Below, one piece after another: positions 10,145-20,541 of a stretch of DNA of 64,000 nucleotides (positions are counted from its first letter, which is position 1; every line of letters begins with the position of its first letter). The stretch is from Shinisaurus crocodilurus (lineage: Eukaryota > Chordata > Lepidosauria > Squamata > Shinisauridae). The notes below the pieces were generated by a model. That model searched no databases, had not been told where the DNA came from, and worked only from the letters and a program-made list of their open reading frames with translations. The stretch lies in the NCBI GenBank assembly GCA_021292165.1, contig CM037877.1:160537871-160601870 (forward strand), read 5' to 3'. The position numbers were made by a program, and so were the translations under genes.

Positions 10145-10350
10145 ACTTGCATTCTCAGGAGCCAATCCGGGAAAGCGACTTCTGGGTTCCTGGCACTACG
10201 TTGTTTACATAGAAAATGGCGTAAGAATCGGGTTAAAAACGGCTGCGATTTGCGCAAGTAACATAAATTGCGGCCGCTTTTAACGTATCTTATGCCATTT
10301 TCTACGTAAGCAATGTGCCGCTGGGAACCCAGAAGTCTGGCGGGCACCTC
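10145..10350. mobile_element. Foldback element, about 200 bp, CpG-containing centre
   Basis: The left arm 'cttctgggttcctggcac' and 'agaaaatggcgtaag' pair with right-arm 'cttatgccattttct' and 'gctgggaacccagaag'. The centre holds 'gcggccgc'. It is a MITE or foldback transposon with no clear target duplication. Confidence 0.6.
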
Positions 10351-10638
10351 TGCTGGCAGTGGCACTCACTTTTGGCACGGCTCGGCAGGCACAGCAGCGG
10401 CACTCACCGAGCACACCGTGAGTTGGTTGGTGGCGGATTGCCCACCCCCAGTTTAAGATTGTCATATTTGTTGCAGAAAAATTGGAAAAGTAATACCAGA
10501 ATTTCCACCTACTATGTAGCTGTTAAAAGCACAGAACCTCCGTCAAGTGTTTTTGTTTGTTTGTTTTTAAGGTGTCTACCTAAAATCCATTAGGTGCTGC
10601 TATTCAAAGGTATAATGTGGTAAAGGTAAAAGGTGACT

Positions 10639-10875
10639 TTTATTTATTTATTTATTATATTTATACCCCACCTTTTTTCCTTCAAGGAACCCGAGGCAGC
10701 TTACATAATCCTCCTCCTCTCCATTTTATCTTCACAACAACCCTGTGAGGTAGGTTAGGCTGAGAGTCAGTGACTGGCCCAAAGTCACCCAGTAAGTTTC
10801 ATGGCTGAGCGGAGACTAGAACCTGGATCTCCCGAGACCCAGTCCAACACTCTCACCACTACGCCACACCGGCTC
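10639..10875 (-). mobile_element. Sauria-type SINE, full length
   Basis: On the minus strand: tRNA-like head, B box (ggttctagtctcc), body 'cctaacctacctcacaggg' and a TAAA-rich end. Little decay compared with 2627-2822. Confidence 0.9.
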
Positions 10876-11193
10876 TTTTAAATGTAGCCATGACTTCCTC
10901 CCTCACTAGAGCAGCCTGAGGAGGAGCAAAGAACCCCCTTATGGTTACTGCAGCATAGCCTTCTTGCTCTGCAATTCTTTGCCTAAGTGAATCACACTAA
11001 GCAACCATTTGGTGAAACTGGTAAGTGTACAAATGCATTCTAAAGTTATGATGAACATCAGTTTAATGTGTCCATTCATTTATTTCAGCTATCTGGGGCA
11101 GCAAAGACAAAACCTTCTCTTCCCAAATGCTTTTGAAGTGGAAACTTTAGAGAAAGTAGCCACCTTTCACCTCTTACCCTGTAGAGTGAAAGT

Positions 11194-11633
11194 TGTGGAG
11201 TGAATGTATGTGAAGAATTGTTGAAAGTAAGATAAAGAGTCTAAGTCAGAATGTATGTAGAGCAAAAGTCAACATAAACATATCATTTGGAAGCCCTCCC
11301 ATATAAGGATGAATCATGCGTTGTTCCTGTGCTGACAACGTGATGATCTCGTGTGATCTTTGTGTGTGTGTCTGTGTCTGTGTGTGTATGACCGGATGCC
11401 CCCCAAATAAGGTAAAAGGCTTACTGGTTTCTTCCAGGAATAGATTCCTTCTTTGCATGAGTATATGCTCCCCCCTATAATACCCCAGAGCTGCATCTCT
11501 GAGTTTGTACTTTCCTTGTATCTGTGCCAGGAATTTACCTCTGATCAGGCTAAAATAAAGTACTTGATTTGCTAAAGACAGGGTTGTTTTTCTTTCCAGT
11601 GGATCTCCAGACCGGATAAGAGAGAATTCCACA
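11194..11633 (+). mobile_element. Candidate diverged solo LTR (440 bp)
   Basis: Terminal inverted TGTGGA...TCCACA and an AATAAA at 11554-11559, about 80 bp from the end, give LTR architecture. Flanking 5-mers 'aaagt' and 'acact' match at only 3 of 5 positions, so the target duplication is not supported. There is no second copy in the window. Confidence 0.45.
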
Positions 11634-11639
11634 ACACTT

Positions 11640-11931
11640 TATAATGTTTCAATTTACTACAGACCATAAATGTCTTTTTTTAAAAAGATGTGTGTGGGGG
11701 GAACCAATTATTTCCACACTAAATATATCATGTGGTGATCATAATGATCATGCACATTTAAAGAAAAGCCACACACACATCACCCATAATATATTTCCCA
11801 GTTTAAGGCTGCAATGCTAAGTACCTTACTCTAGGCATTGGCAGACTTCAAGCTTGTGGGATCTTCTTTGTTTTTTATTTGAACTCCAAGGTCCGCCAAT
11901 CGGAGTCACAGCTGATTGGGGAAGAGGAAAG
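11640..11931. other. No recognisable feature
   Basis: AT-rich unique sequence without ORFs or identifiable repeats. Confidence 0.4.
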
Positions 11932-12222
11932 CAGGGCTGGCCCAAAATATTTTGTTGTGAGTCGCAAAGGACAAGATCCCCCTCCCCCCTTATTCCACAT
12001 ACAGAAGCTGACTGGCCTGGCAGTTGAATCTTACTTCAACACTGGTGACAGGACAATAACCTTCACTGCATCTGAAGGCAGCAAGGTTGCTTAGGGGCTG
12101 CATAGCAGCCTGCGTGGTGCACACACAGTTCTGTTCCTCCAGCACCTTGCTGCTGTTCTCTGCCCCAGCATCTCCTGTCTGAGGCAGCTGCCTCACTCTG
12201 CCTAATGGTAGGGCCAGCCCTG
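11932..12222. mobile_element. hAT-like non-autonomous element (CAGGGCTGG termini)
   Basis: Starts CAGGGCTGGCCC and ends GGGCCAGCCCTG, a 12-bp perfect inverted repeat. The inner right end contains 'gaggcagctgcctcactctg'. Flanking 8-mers do not match, so either the outer boundary is misjudged or the duplication has decayed. Confidence 0.55.
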
Positions 12223-12839
12223 GTGGGGGTGGAGCAAAGCCAGCTTGGGATTCGTCTGGAACCTCAAGGAGCAGTTCCTTGAGATGCCAGGCCGAGTCCA
12301 CTTTGCTCCTCCCTCGACTTCCTGACTGGGGAAGGGGAGGGCAAAAGTGGTACCTTGAGGAGAAGCTCTACAGGATGCCTGCTGAGTCTGCTTTGCCCAC
12401 TGCTTGTCATCCCAGTCAGGACCCCAAGCAGCAGGTTAAGTTGGCATGTGACTCCTCGAGGCACTGGCTGTGTCCCATGTTTGTGTGTTTGTGAGTGGGT
12501 GGTGGTGGTTATGCCAGCTGTGGCTGTGGCCCTGTCCACAGCTGGCATACTGCCCCTGACACATTTGTCTGTGGCCAATTCAGCCCTGAAGCCAAAATAG
12601 CTCCCCACCTTTGATTTACAAGGATATAAATAATGCTCATAAGGAAGGGTGTTTTGGTGACCACACCCATATGGTAAAACATCTTACCCCATGAGGTGTG
12701 GCTAGCCCCATCCTTGGCTGTCTTCTGCTGATTGGTGGAGATCTTTTCTACATGGGACATTTATTGTGTGCTGGCATGCTACTCCTGGCATTCCCTATTC
12801 ATGGGTGTTTATGGGTTCTTTAGACGATGTTGTGACCCT
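12223..12839. other. No confident feature; GC-richer then unique
   Basis: Short frames occur on both strands without recognisable similarity. The pair 'atgccagctgtggctgtggc' / 'ccacagctggcat' at 12511-12548 is a small local inverted repeat. Confidence 0.35.
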
Positions 12840-13110
12840 CAGTTTCACATCTGTGTCCAAAAAGCACTTTCCACAATTTTTTTTTTCCAGCAGGGAAAAT
12901 GCAACATTATTCATGAAAGTGAAAGAAACTGCTTTTTCCCCTTGTGAACTTGTGCTGTTCCATTATACCACAGTGCCACCTAGAGGTTATGTAGCAGAAA
13001 AGGAAACTCTGCTTGTGTAGTGCTCAGATCTCAATTCTGTGATGAAACCAAAAGTACATACAGCAGATTAACAGTCGTGTAGAAAAGCTCAGAGACTCCT
13101 TTTCATTCCA
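12840..13110 (+). repeat. Dispersed repeat family I with CTCF-like motif
   Basis: Matches 61288-61560 in inverted orientation over its length, including 'gtagtgctcagatctcaatt' and 'gcagggaaaatg'. It contains GTGCCACCTAGAGG at 12973-12986, close to the reverse CTCF core. Non-coding. It may be an old transposon or a conserved duplicated element. Confidence 0.6.
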
Positions 13111-13241
13111 GCAGGTTTTTTTCCTTTCCAGACAGAAGACGTATTAGGAGATGAATTTCATTTTTATCTGCGGAGCCTGTCTCTATTTTGTGCTGTTTTA
13201 TATTTGTATTATTGTTTTATGAAGAAATGTGGTATTTTAAT

Positions 13242-13408
13242 GGCTTACGCTGGCTCAGCTTGTCTGAGTGTGGAAAGCTAAGCAGGGTCAGGCCTGGTTA
13301 TTACTTGGATGGGAGACCCCTCCTCTAGTTTCCTGCATTGAGCAGGGGGTTGGACTCGATGGCCTTGTAGGCTCCTTCCAACTCTATCTATGAAATCTAT
13401 CTATGAAA
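13242..13408 (+). mobile_element. 5S-rRNA-headed SINE with CR1 3' tail
   Basis: The head carries the 3' two-thirds of 5S rRNA: 'aaagctaagcagggtc' (A-box region, 13274-13289), then 'ggcctggtta' and 'acttggatgggagacc' (C-box region). The pol III internal promoter layout is therefore kept. The tail 'gggggttggactcgatggcc' followed by CTATGA-type repeats is the CR1 LINE 3' end. The join to the CR1 tail lies near 13325-13345. A second copy is at 28512-28686. It is not a functional 5S gene: it lacks the 5' part and is fused to CR1. Confidence 0.85.
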
Positions 13409-13469
13409 TAGTTCTAAGCCATCCTGAGCAATGCACTGCACTAAAATGGTGGGCTACAAATCTAAATAG

Positions 13470-13530
13470 ATATATAAACAAATACTACTACTATTATTCT
13501 TATTATTATTACTACTTAGAATAATACTCC
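13470..13530. repeat. (ACT/ATT)n microsatellite
   Basis: Degenerate ACT and ATT trinucleotide runs. Confidence 0.75.
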
Positions 13531-14538
13531 TAAATTCACACTGGTTTAACTGGTTTGGGTATTTCACACATACAGATTCACCCAATATCTTCTTAGCTAG
13601 AAGCCTACAGGAGAGTCGAGAGTGTGAGGCCTTGTGGAGTTACTGATTAAGGAATCCAAACGCTAGCTTCTCAGTCATAGTCTTCCCTCAGATCATCTTT
13701 AGGGGAAGCCTTGAGGTGATTTTCCTCAGATTGGGCCTCAGGCAGGCTTGGGGGACTGTGAGGTCCCTGAGGCTGGCTCCTCCTGACACACATCTGTACA
13801 AACCTCTCTGCTTCAGATTCACTACCTGATGTGTCCTATAACTTATCATGTTCCTTAAATAAAGATGTAAAAATGTGGCAAGGCGAAATACATATAGACT
13901 TCATTCTGCACACATTCAGACGCTTAACTCCTCTGACAGTCACTGGAGCCAATATCCTTCTAACTGCATGGAGAATTATGACCTCAGAGACTGTCAACTA
14001 GTCCTATACAGCTTTGTAGACAGGCTTTTCTTTAGATCCAAGACTAAAGTCAAAATGTAGAGAGGTGAACTGCTGTCCCAAGAGTTCTTATAACAAGCCT
14101 GCTATCCCTTTTCTGTTCTGGCTAAGCATGGGCTTGATGTGCACCAAGTCTCCTGAGTAATATACATCTGCTTGCGATGACCTTCTGCCAGGGACTGGAA
14201 TGGTTTCTCAATTGTAGGTGATGCAATTTATAAGTGATATTAATCTTTTACTTGTGTCAAACCATATGGAATGAAATTGGAACGAATGGAATGAAATTCA
14301 ATAGTACAAAGAGTAAGGTCATGCATCTGGGACTAATAAACACTTTAGTTATCAGCTGAAAACGAAAGAGTGTGGGTGGGGGAGGGGGGAAGATACCTAG
14401 AAGCTATGAGCCATCAATGTGATCCTGCAGCAATGAGAGCAAATGCAATTCAATGTCTGAAACAGGGTGTTTCTAGCAGAAATAAGGAAGTACTGTCTTT
14501 AGAAAAGATACTGGGGAGGCCTTATTTAGAATAGCACT
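13531..14538. other. Unique sequence, no gene recognised
   Basis: Includes an AATAAA at 13859 after a moderately GC-rich stretch (13600-13830) that could be a decayed LTR or 3' end, but no boundary or partner is visible. Confidence 0.35.
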
Positions 14539-14540
14539 TA

Positions 14541-14708
14541 CTGTATTTTTCCGTGTATAAGACACCCCCATGTATAAGACGCCCCCCACTGGGCAGTTTC
14601 GCAACCGTGCAGTTCTCTCCTTGGCTTACTTCCGTGTATAAGACAACCCTCAATTTTTAGTCTAACAATTTTAGGAAAAAGTATAGTCTTATACATGGAA
14701 AAATACTG
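14541..14708. mobile_element. Tc1/mariner-type MITE, TA target duplication
   Basis: Begins CTGTATTTTTCCGTGTATAA and ends with the near-complement TTATACATGGAAAAATACTG. It is flanked by TA (14539-14540 and 14709-14710). Two internal copies of 'gtataagac' follow the left end. 168 bp, no ORF. Confidence 0.75.
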
Positions 14709-14724
14709 TAGTTGCGCTTCTAGT

Positions 14725-14726
<2 letters not shown>

Positions 14727-14768
<42 letters not shown>

Positions 14769-14771
14769 ACA
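14727..14771. repeat. (CT)n(CA)n compound microsatellite
   Basis: CT repeats directly followed by CA repeats. Confidence 0.95.
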
Positions 14772-14849
14772 TTCAATGATTAAAATAACGGGCTGGTTTA
14801 AGACCAGAGTTAAAGCTATCTCATGTTGGCTCAAGTGCCACAAAGTCAG

Positions 14850-15470
14850 AAAATGGCTGATGCCTTAACAGACATGCCCTGTGATGATGTTGAGCAATGT
14901 CACAAGTTGTGCTTGCTTACAACTTACCCTCCATGCACCCAGGGGAGGCTGGTGACTTCTGTGTCAGTGGGGCTCCTTATCCGTTGTGTCTTTTATTCTG
15001 AGTTTATATGAGCTATTCATGGTGCTCCATGGTGGTGAACCTATTTTGGGGATGGAGTACAGCACCATGGATAGTTACTATAAAGCTCAAAATAAAAGCT
15101 TCAGTGGATAAGGAGCCCCACTGACATGGGAGTCACCAGCTTCCCCTCCATGCACCCACACTTTCCCTTGGTCTTTCAGGCCCAAATCCAGATGCGTCAG
15201 ACCAGCCCCACATTGTCCGGGTCCTGTAATGCCTTATGAAGCACCTGAGCCTTACGGTACTGCTAGAGGAATCCTCTTGTGAGTTGTCCCATGCTTGTGT
15301 GTTGCTTACATCAGTGGCTGGCGGGGTGGGGTTCCACAACCTGGTGCCCTCCAGATGTATTGAACTGCAACTCCCATCATTCCCAGCAAGCATGGGTCAC
15401 AATTTGTGACATTGCACAGCTTCATTACTGATCACTGGGCACGTCTGTTAAGGCATCAGCCTTAGCTTCT
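14850..15470. mobile_element. Inverted-repeat composite (family F arms)
   Basis: The left arm 'gctgatgccttaacagaca' (14857-14875) pairs with the right arm 'tgttaaggcatcagcc' near 15446-15461, together with adjoining text ('caatgtcacaa' against 'ttgtgacattg'). A younger hAT MITE (14940-15148) and half of a family A MITE lie between the arms. The right arm recurs at 17054-17130. Confidence 0.6.
14940..15148. mobile_element. hAT-type MITE (family B), perfect 8-bp TSD
   Basis: Inverted ends CAGGGGAGGCTGGTGACT and AGTCACCAGCTTCCCCTC. Flanked by CATGCACC on both sides (14932-14939 and 15149-15156), an exact 8-bp hAT duplication. Sister copies are 30518-30719 and 49655-49854. Inner text shared by all three includes 'cagtggggc' and 'caccatgga'. 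Confidence 0.92.
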
Positions 15471-15474
15471 GTGG

Positions 15475-16988
15475 AGAGAAAGCCAGACCAAGCACACACA
15501 CCCATACCACCACCTGCATGAGCTCCACCTAGGGCAGAGGCAGCCCAGTTCCGAGCAGTCATTGGCATCAGCCTACATCTGCATTCACCTCAATGGGACA
15601 GATCTACATACACCCCCCCCCAGTGGTTTCCCCTGGCAGCCTCATAAAGAGCTGCAAAGCACCCTCAAGCACCGAGGGGTGCCAGGATGCCCCAGCAGTC
15701 TCAAAGAGCTGCCAAGTACTCCCAAGCACCCAGGGGGTACCAGGATCCTGGCAGGAAGAACCGGTTTTACCTGTCAACAGAAAGGGAGGGGGAGTGGAGG
15801 AGGAGGTAAAAGAGGGGTCCCAAGCCCCGGGAGGTTGTTGGGTGCAGGACTGCACAGACCATCCATGACTTCGGTCAGGACAATGGAACTCAACCCCGGG
15901 CAAAGCCGCCCGGTAAAGGCTGTATGGTTGAATGATCTACAGTGAACTGCTTTCGAAGAACTAAGGTACTTTGAGGTCAATCTTGTATCTGCCTGCCTGC
16001 TAAACTCAGCTCCTATGTGTATTGAGGCTTGCACGCTTCATTAAGTTTTATAGACTCCCTTGTGTTTATGCTTGTTTTGATATGCTTCATTAAACATACT
16101 ATAAACAAGTGCAGTATTTTGTCAATTTCACTCTCTCATTCAGTGCCTGTTGTAGCAGTTACATTTTAAGGCTTTGTGGAGCCTGAGCCAACATGGGATA
16201 GCCTTCTGGTCTTAAATGGGCAAGTTTGGGAAGTGACCATGTACATATGTTTCCCTATATTAAGACGTCCCTTATGTAGGAATACCATCAAAGTATGGTT
16301 ATTTCAATGAACTCAGTGAGAGAGAGAATGCAAGATTCCATAAGCCTATACCCGATGCTGTTTCTCAAACAATAGTTTACCTATGCTGATATTAGTTCCC
16401 TGTAGGAAATGGCACGTGCACCACAAATACACCACCATATGCATGATGGAGGTATATTTGCACACATGGTGTATGCATTTGTCACATGTCATGGTGTGTA
16501 GATGTATAGATGCTTTTCCAAAGGTAAAATTACAATAAGGCGGTAAGACAGTTCATGATCCAAAGGACTTCAACCACCTTAAAAACCATTTAAATAAAAA
16601 AAGGGGGGGGTTCTTTATCTGTAATAAAGGTCTATAATTAAATTTCTCCTATTGCAGATTAACAGTTCCCAGTGATATTAGCAGAAGTTCAGGTCACATT
16701 CTGAACCTTTTTCTGAATGGTTTAATTGTTTCCCTGTTCAGGACTGGAAGCAAAAATCTCACCCGCCCTTTTCTGATTAGCAGAAATTGCTTGAAAGTGC
16801 AGCTGGTTTAACAGAGGAAACCAAATTTCATGTGTTTCAGGATCTTTGGTTTTTGCATGCTTAAGAAAACATCGTCTTCTTTATTATTTCTCCTCCCCCT
16901 CCACCATCTCCTGCCAGTTTCTTGATACGGCTGTGAAAGACTCATGTCTGAAACCTTGGAGAGCCACTGCCAGTCAGTATAGAGTCCA
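15475..16988. other. Unique sequence, no gene recognised
   Basis: 15560-15950 is open in several frames on both strands (Pro/Gly-rich), without recognisable domains. 15950-16140 ends in an AT-rich stretch with ATTAAA and resembles a 3' UTR or LTR tail, but no termini or partner were found. The rest is AT-rich and featureless. Confidence 0.3.
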
Positions 16989-16989
16989 G

Positions 16990-17215
16990 GGATGAGAAAC
17001 CTGTGGCCCTCCAGAAGTTGTTGGACATCAGCTTCCAACATTCCCAGCAAGCATGGATCACACTTTGTGACATTGCACAACTTCATTACTGATCACTGGG
17101 CACATCTGTTAAGGCATCAGCCTTAGTTTCCAGTTTCCTTTCATCATGACCATTGCTGATGCAGATGGGAGTTGCAGTCCAACAACATCTGCAGTCCAAC
17201 AACACCCCACCCCCT
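16990..17215. mobile_element. Composite MITE: family A halves around family F
   Basis: The left half of a family A MITE ends at 'cccagcaagcatgg' (about 17053). Family F text ('tttgtgacattgcacaactt') follows, and the right half of A resumes at about 17155 ('gatgggagttgcagtccaac'). The same A-to-F junction is seen at 15394, so the composite has been copied at least twice. Confidence 0.65.
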
Positions 17216-17219
17216 GTTG

Positions 17220-17912
17220 TAGACAATACTGAGCAAGATGAGCTTTCAATATTTGAGCGGATGATATACAGATGCCATTCTCGAATGGACATGTATATGG
17301 ATATTTGGTCTGCCTTTGTTGAAACTTATGTATAATGGATGCATTTAAATTTATGTAGTTATATGGATATTTACCCACACACACACGCACACACTTATTT
17401 TTCCTCCTTTTTATTTAGATTTTGTCCTGTATTGGTGAAATTATCAATAAAAAACAAATTGGGGGGAAAATACTGAGCTAGATGAACCAATGATGCCTCC
17501 ATGTGATTGTTGCATGGCCGTGTCCTCCCAAGGTGCTTGCCCAGTCCCAGAATACACACCAACACATCCCAAAATACTCAGGAAATGGTAACAATAACCT
17601 AAAACAAATCATATATAACATATTGGTTTTTTAAAAAGTATTTAACAAGTTTTGAATATCTTACCCTCATTTTTGTTCTGCCCAAATAAAATGTTAATCA
17701 TGAATATGGCATTTTTGGCTGGATGAATGGAACATCTTAACATATAAACAGGAGTTAGTCTTTCATGCACATGTAGCAGTATTTCATAGATCAAATGAAG
17801 TTATTTATAATCTGCTGTAAATACTAAAGTGGCTGACCCCTCCCCTCCACCTCTGCACATTTTAGAAAGAGGAACCTTTACCCCAAAGGTTTGTCCTTAA
17901 TTTACACAGGTG
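17220..17912. other. AT-rich unique sequence
   Basis: Contains a short CA run (17380-17393) and no recognisable gene or element. Confidence 0.4.
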
Positions 17913-17913
17913 T

Positions 17914-17922
17914 ATTATTATT

Positions 17923-17966
<44 letters not shown>

Positions 17967-17978
17967 TATTATTATTTA
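17914..17978. repeat. (ATT)n(ATC)n(ATT)n microsatellite
   Basis: A pure ATC run flanked by ATT runs. The His-rich and Tyr-rich frames over it are artefacts of the repeat. Confidence 0.95.
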
Positions 17979-18044
17979 AAAAATACTGCTGTGGAAGTCA
18001 AAAGAAAAAATGGGGGAAAATATTTTGACTGGTGCATCCTGGCA

Positions 18045-18180
18045 CTTTGGATTATTTTTTTATTTGATTTGTACCCCACCTTTCTACTAAGAAAATGGCA
18101 GTCAATGCCGCTTATAATATATAAAAACTTGATTAAATAATAATAATAAATAATAATAAATAATAATAAATAATAAAACA
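18045..18180 (-). mobile_element. Retroelement 3' tail plus AAT microsatellite
   Basis: 'ttgtaccccacctttctac' and 'gccgcttataatat' correspond to a reverse-complement SINE/LINE 3' end. It is followed by (AATAATAAAT)n. Truncated. Confidence 0.5.
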
Positions 18181-18189
18181 AATACATTA

Positions 18190-19070
18190 AAAGCACAATT
18201 AAGAACACAACAGTCACAGAATAAAAGAAGCATCCATCATCACAATGCTTAATTAGAATATGTATCTCTGTCTGAATGAGGAACTGCTTGTGCAGAGGAT
18301 GATCAGAAAAGCTTCAAAGTTAGAGGGCTGGCAATATGTTCATCTCTAACATTTTGTTAATAGGAAAGTAAGTAGTTTGAATGCCTGATTTAAAGTTCAG
18401 CTAGACAATCCTAGAGGTTAGTTTCTGCTGTTGAGTACTATGTATTGTCCTCCACCTCATTCAACAACAAGCAGAGTGAGAAGTTGGCTGGGGAGACAGA
18501 CCTGCTCCAGGACCTGAAGGAAGCAACTTGGGCTCCAAATGTGATCAGCCCCATTTCTAGTAGCTCCTGCTTACAGTCATAGAAGAGAACTTGATTTAAG
18601 AGTTGTGAGTATATGGTACTTACCGTAAATGCCTCAGGAATTAAATCGCATTCAGCAAGACCTTTTGGGCTGTGCACAGAGACCAGGTTACCTACAAATG
18701 TGTTAGATCTGTCCAAGGTCAACCTTTTTAGAGAATATGCAATCAGCATAATTACAGGTTGCAGAATCCCTCTATGCCCAACACCAGTATAAAGCACAGA
18801 GGAACTGCCTTGCTGCACCAGATCAGAGGAATGGCAAATTCCCTGTTAAGCTAATGACCATCACACCACATCTTGCAAGCGTGAATTCCATGCATTCATT
18901 TTGTGCAGTGTGAAGAAGTGCTTCCTTTTGTCTGTCCAGAAGCTGCTGCAATTTCATGAAATGGCCCAGATTTCTTGGATTTTGAGTTTTCTTGGATTTT
19001 CGATCCAGTTACCATGCAATGACTTGATGCTGATGATTTTTTTTACCTGCATTGACCCAGTCTCATGATA
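18190..19070. other. Unique sequence, no gene recognised
   Basis: A 126-codon antisense frame (18438-18818) has no recognisable domain and no supporting features. Confidence 0.35.
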
Positions 19071-19078
19071 ACCTAGTG

Positions 19079-20001
19079 CAGTGATGGCGAACCTTTTTGA
19101 GCCCGAGTGCCCAAACTGCAACACAAAACCAACTTATTTATTTCAAAGTGCCAACACTGCAATTAAACCTGAATACCGAGGTTTTAGTTTTAGAAAAACA
19201 ACTCATACAGTTGTCCGAACTAATTAACATCTTTTGTCTTTAAAGAAAAACACAATAACAGAGCTTTCAAATGATATAAACAGTTTTTTGTTGGAAAAAA
19301 AATATCAACTCAAAAAATTATTATAGTACTACATTGTACACATAGCCTGAAGGGAATTTATACAAACTTTTTAAATAATTAGGCACATGTATTTTTGGAT
19401 AAGGGATTCTCAACTTGTAATATGATTATATGCCAGACTGAAATTGTATGGGGCAAGCTTTACTCCGGGTCCTTTCCCTGCTTCTACAGGTGTCAGATTA
19501 GTTAAAGTAAAAGTCAACCTGTACTAGGATGAGCAAGATAAACAAGAAAACTAAACGTGCTTAACACATTTTAAACACTTTATGTCTTGGACTGCAAACA
19601 CTGCATTAGGTAAAAGTTTGCATTGGGCATGCTTTTGCAGAATTAATGTGATTTTTGCTATTGCATGCATGCTGATAATTTGTCAAACCTTGGCTCATAC
19701 TCCGTTAGTTTGAGAGCAACACATGCAGCACTCAGGTCAACTGTTAGGGCTTTACATCCAAGCCATGCTCTGTGCATCATTCTTCAAAACTTTTAAATAT
19801 GATAACAATGTAGAAAAGAATTCTGTAACAGGAATTCTAGAATAAAATAATTCTGTTCCACACTGTGAGAAAGAACAAGATCATTAGTGTTTTGCAGAAG
19901 GGGACAGTCTTTTCGTGATCTGGTGACCAATGGCTTGAGTGCCCACAGAGAGGTCCCTGCGTGCCAGCTGTGGCACCCGGGCCATAGGTTCGCCATCACT
20001 G
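19079..20001. mobile_element. Non-autonomous hAT transposon, 923 bp, perfect 8-bp TSD
   Basis: Starts CAGTGATGGCGAACCTTTTT and ends GGTTCGCCATCACTG. The 15-bp terminal repeat is exact, and both sides are flanked by ACCTAGTG (19071-19078 and 20002-20009). The interior is AT-rich without a transposase frame, as in an internally deleted hAT derivative. The terminal sequence belongs, as far as I recall, to the hAT-Charlie-type group with known spread across tetrapods. Exact family naming needs a library search. Confidence 0.92.
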
Positions 20002-20159
20002 ACCTAGTGGCAGAAAAAGAAAAAAGAAATAAAGTGTGTGGGGTGTGTGTGTGTGAACTGTGTTTCAGGGGATGGCAACCATATTCTCATGGTGGGACAG
20101 GAGCTAAATCATGCCAAAGTCCAAAAGCCATTATGGAAAACAGCCACACGCATATGTAC

Positions 20160-20537
20160 AAACTTTGGGTGCAATCCTATGGGATAGATGCCTTATCCAA
20201 TCTTGGAGCCCTCCATCCATCCTAAGCCCTGCTGGCAAGAGCCTGGTAGGGCAGGAAGAACGGCAAACAAAGGCTTGTTTCGCCTCTCCATCCTCCAAAA
20301 ATGCATTTTACATTAGATGGGCCTCACTCACCTTCCTTGGGGTGGGAATGGGATCTGGTGGATCCATGGCCTCTTCCCTCCCCACCCACTGCCCACCTCC
20401 AACACACCTGTCTCCTCCCCTCCAAAGGTCTCAATGCTGGCTGGGAGGGGGAGGGGGAGAGATCCGCAGTCAGATCCCCTCCTCCAAGGCCGGAGCTCTG
20501 TCTCTGGCCTTGCGAGGGGGGGAAGGCCTGCAGCATC
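20160..20537. repeat. GC-rich repeat with 'gtgcaatcctatggg' start
   Basis: Resembles 27345-27780 in texture and in carrying an 'aatcctat'-type end. An overlapping 203-codon frame is open because of base composition and runs into the adjacent LTR, so it is not a gene. It is interrupted on the right by the LTR at 20542. Confidence 0.45.
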
Positions 20538-20541
20538 ATGT

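Noticed and set aside
11194..11638. 5-bp target duplication for the candidate LTR
   Set aside because: Flanking 5-mers match at only 3 of 5 positions, so the LTR call rests on termini and AATAAA only.
13242..13408. Functional 5S rRNA gene
   Set aside because: 5' part of 5S is missing and the 3' end is CR1 LINE sequence; it is a SINE.
17910..18140. Frame with a poly-His run
   Set aside because: The His run is an ATC/CAT microsatellite.
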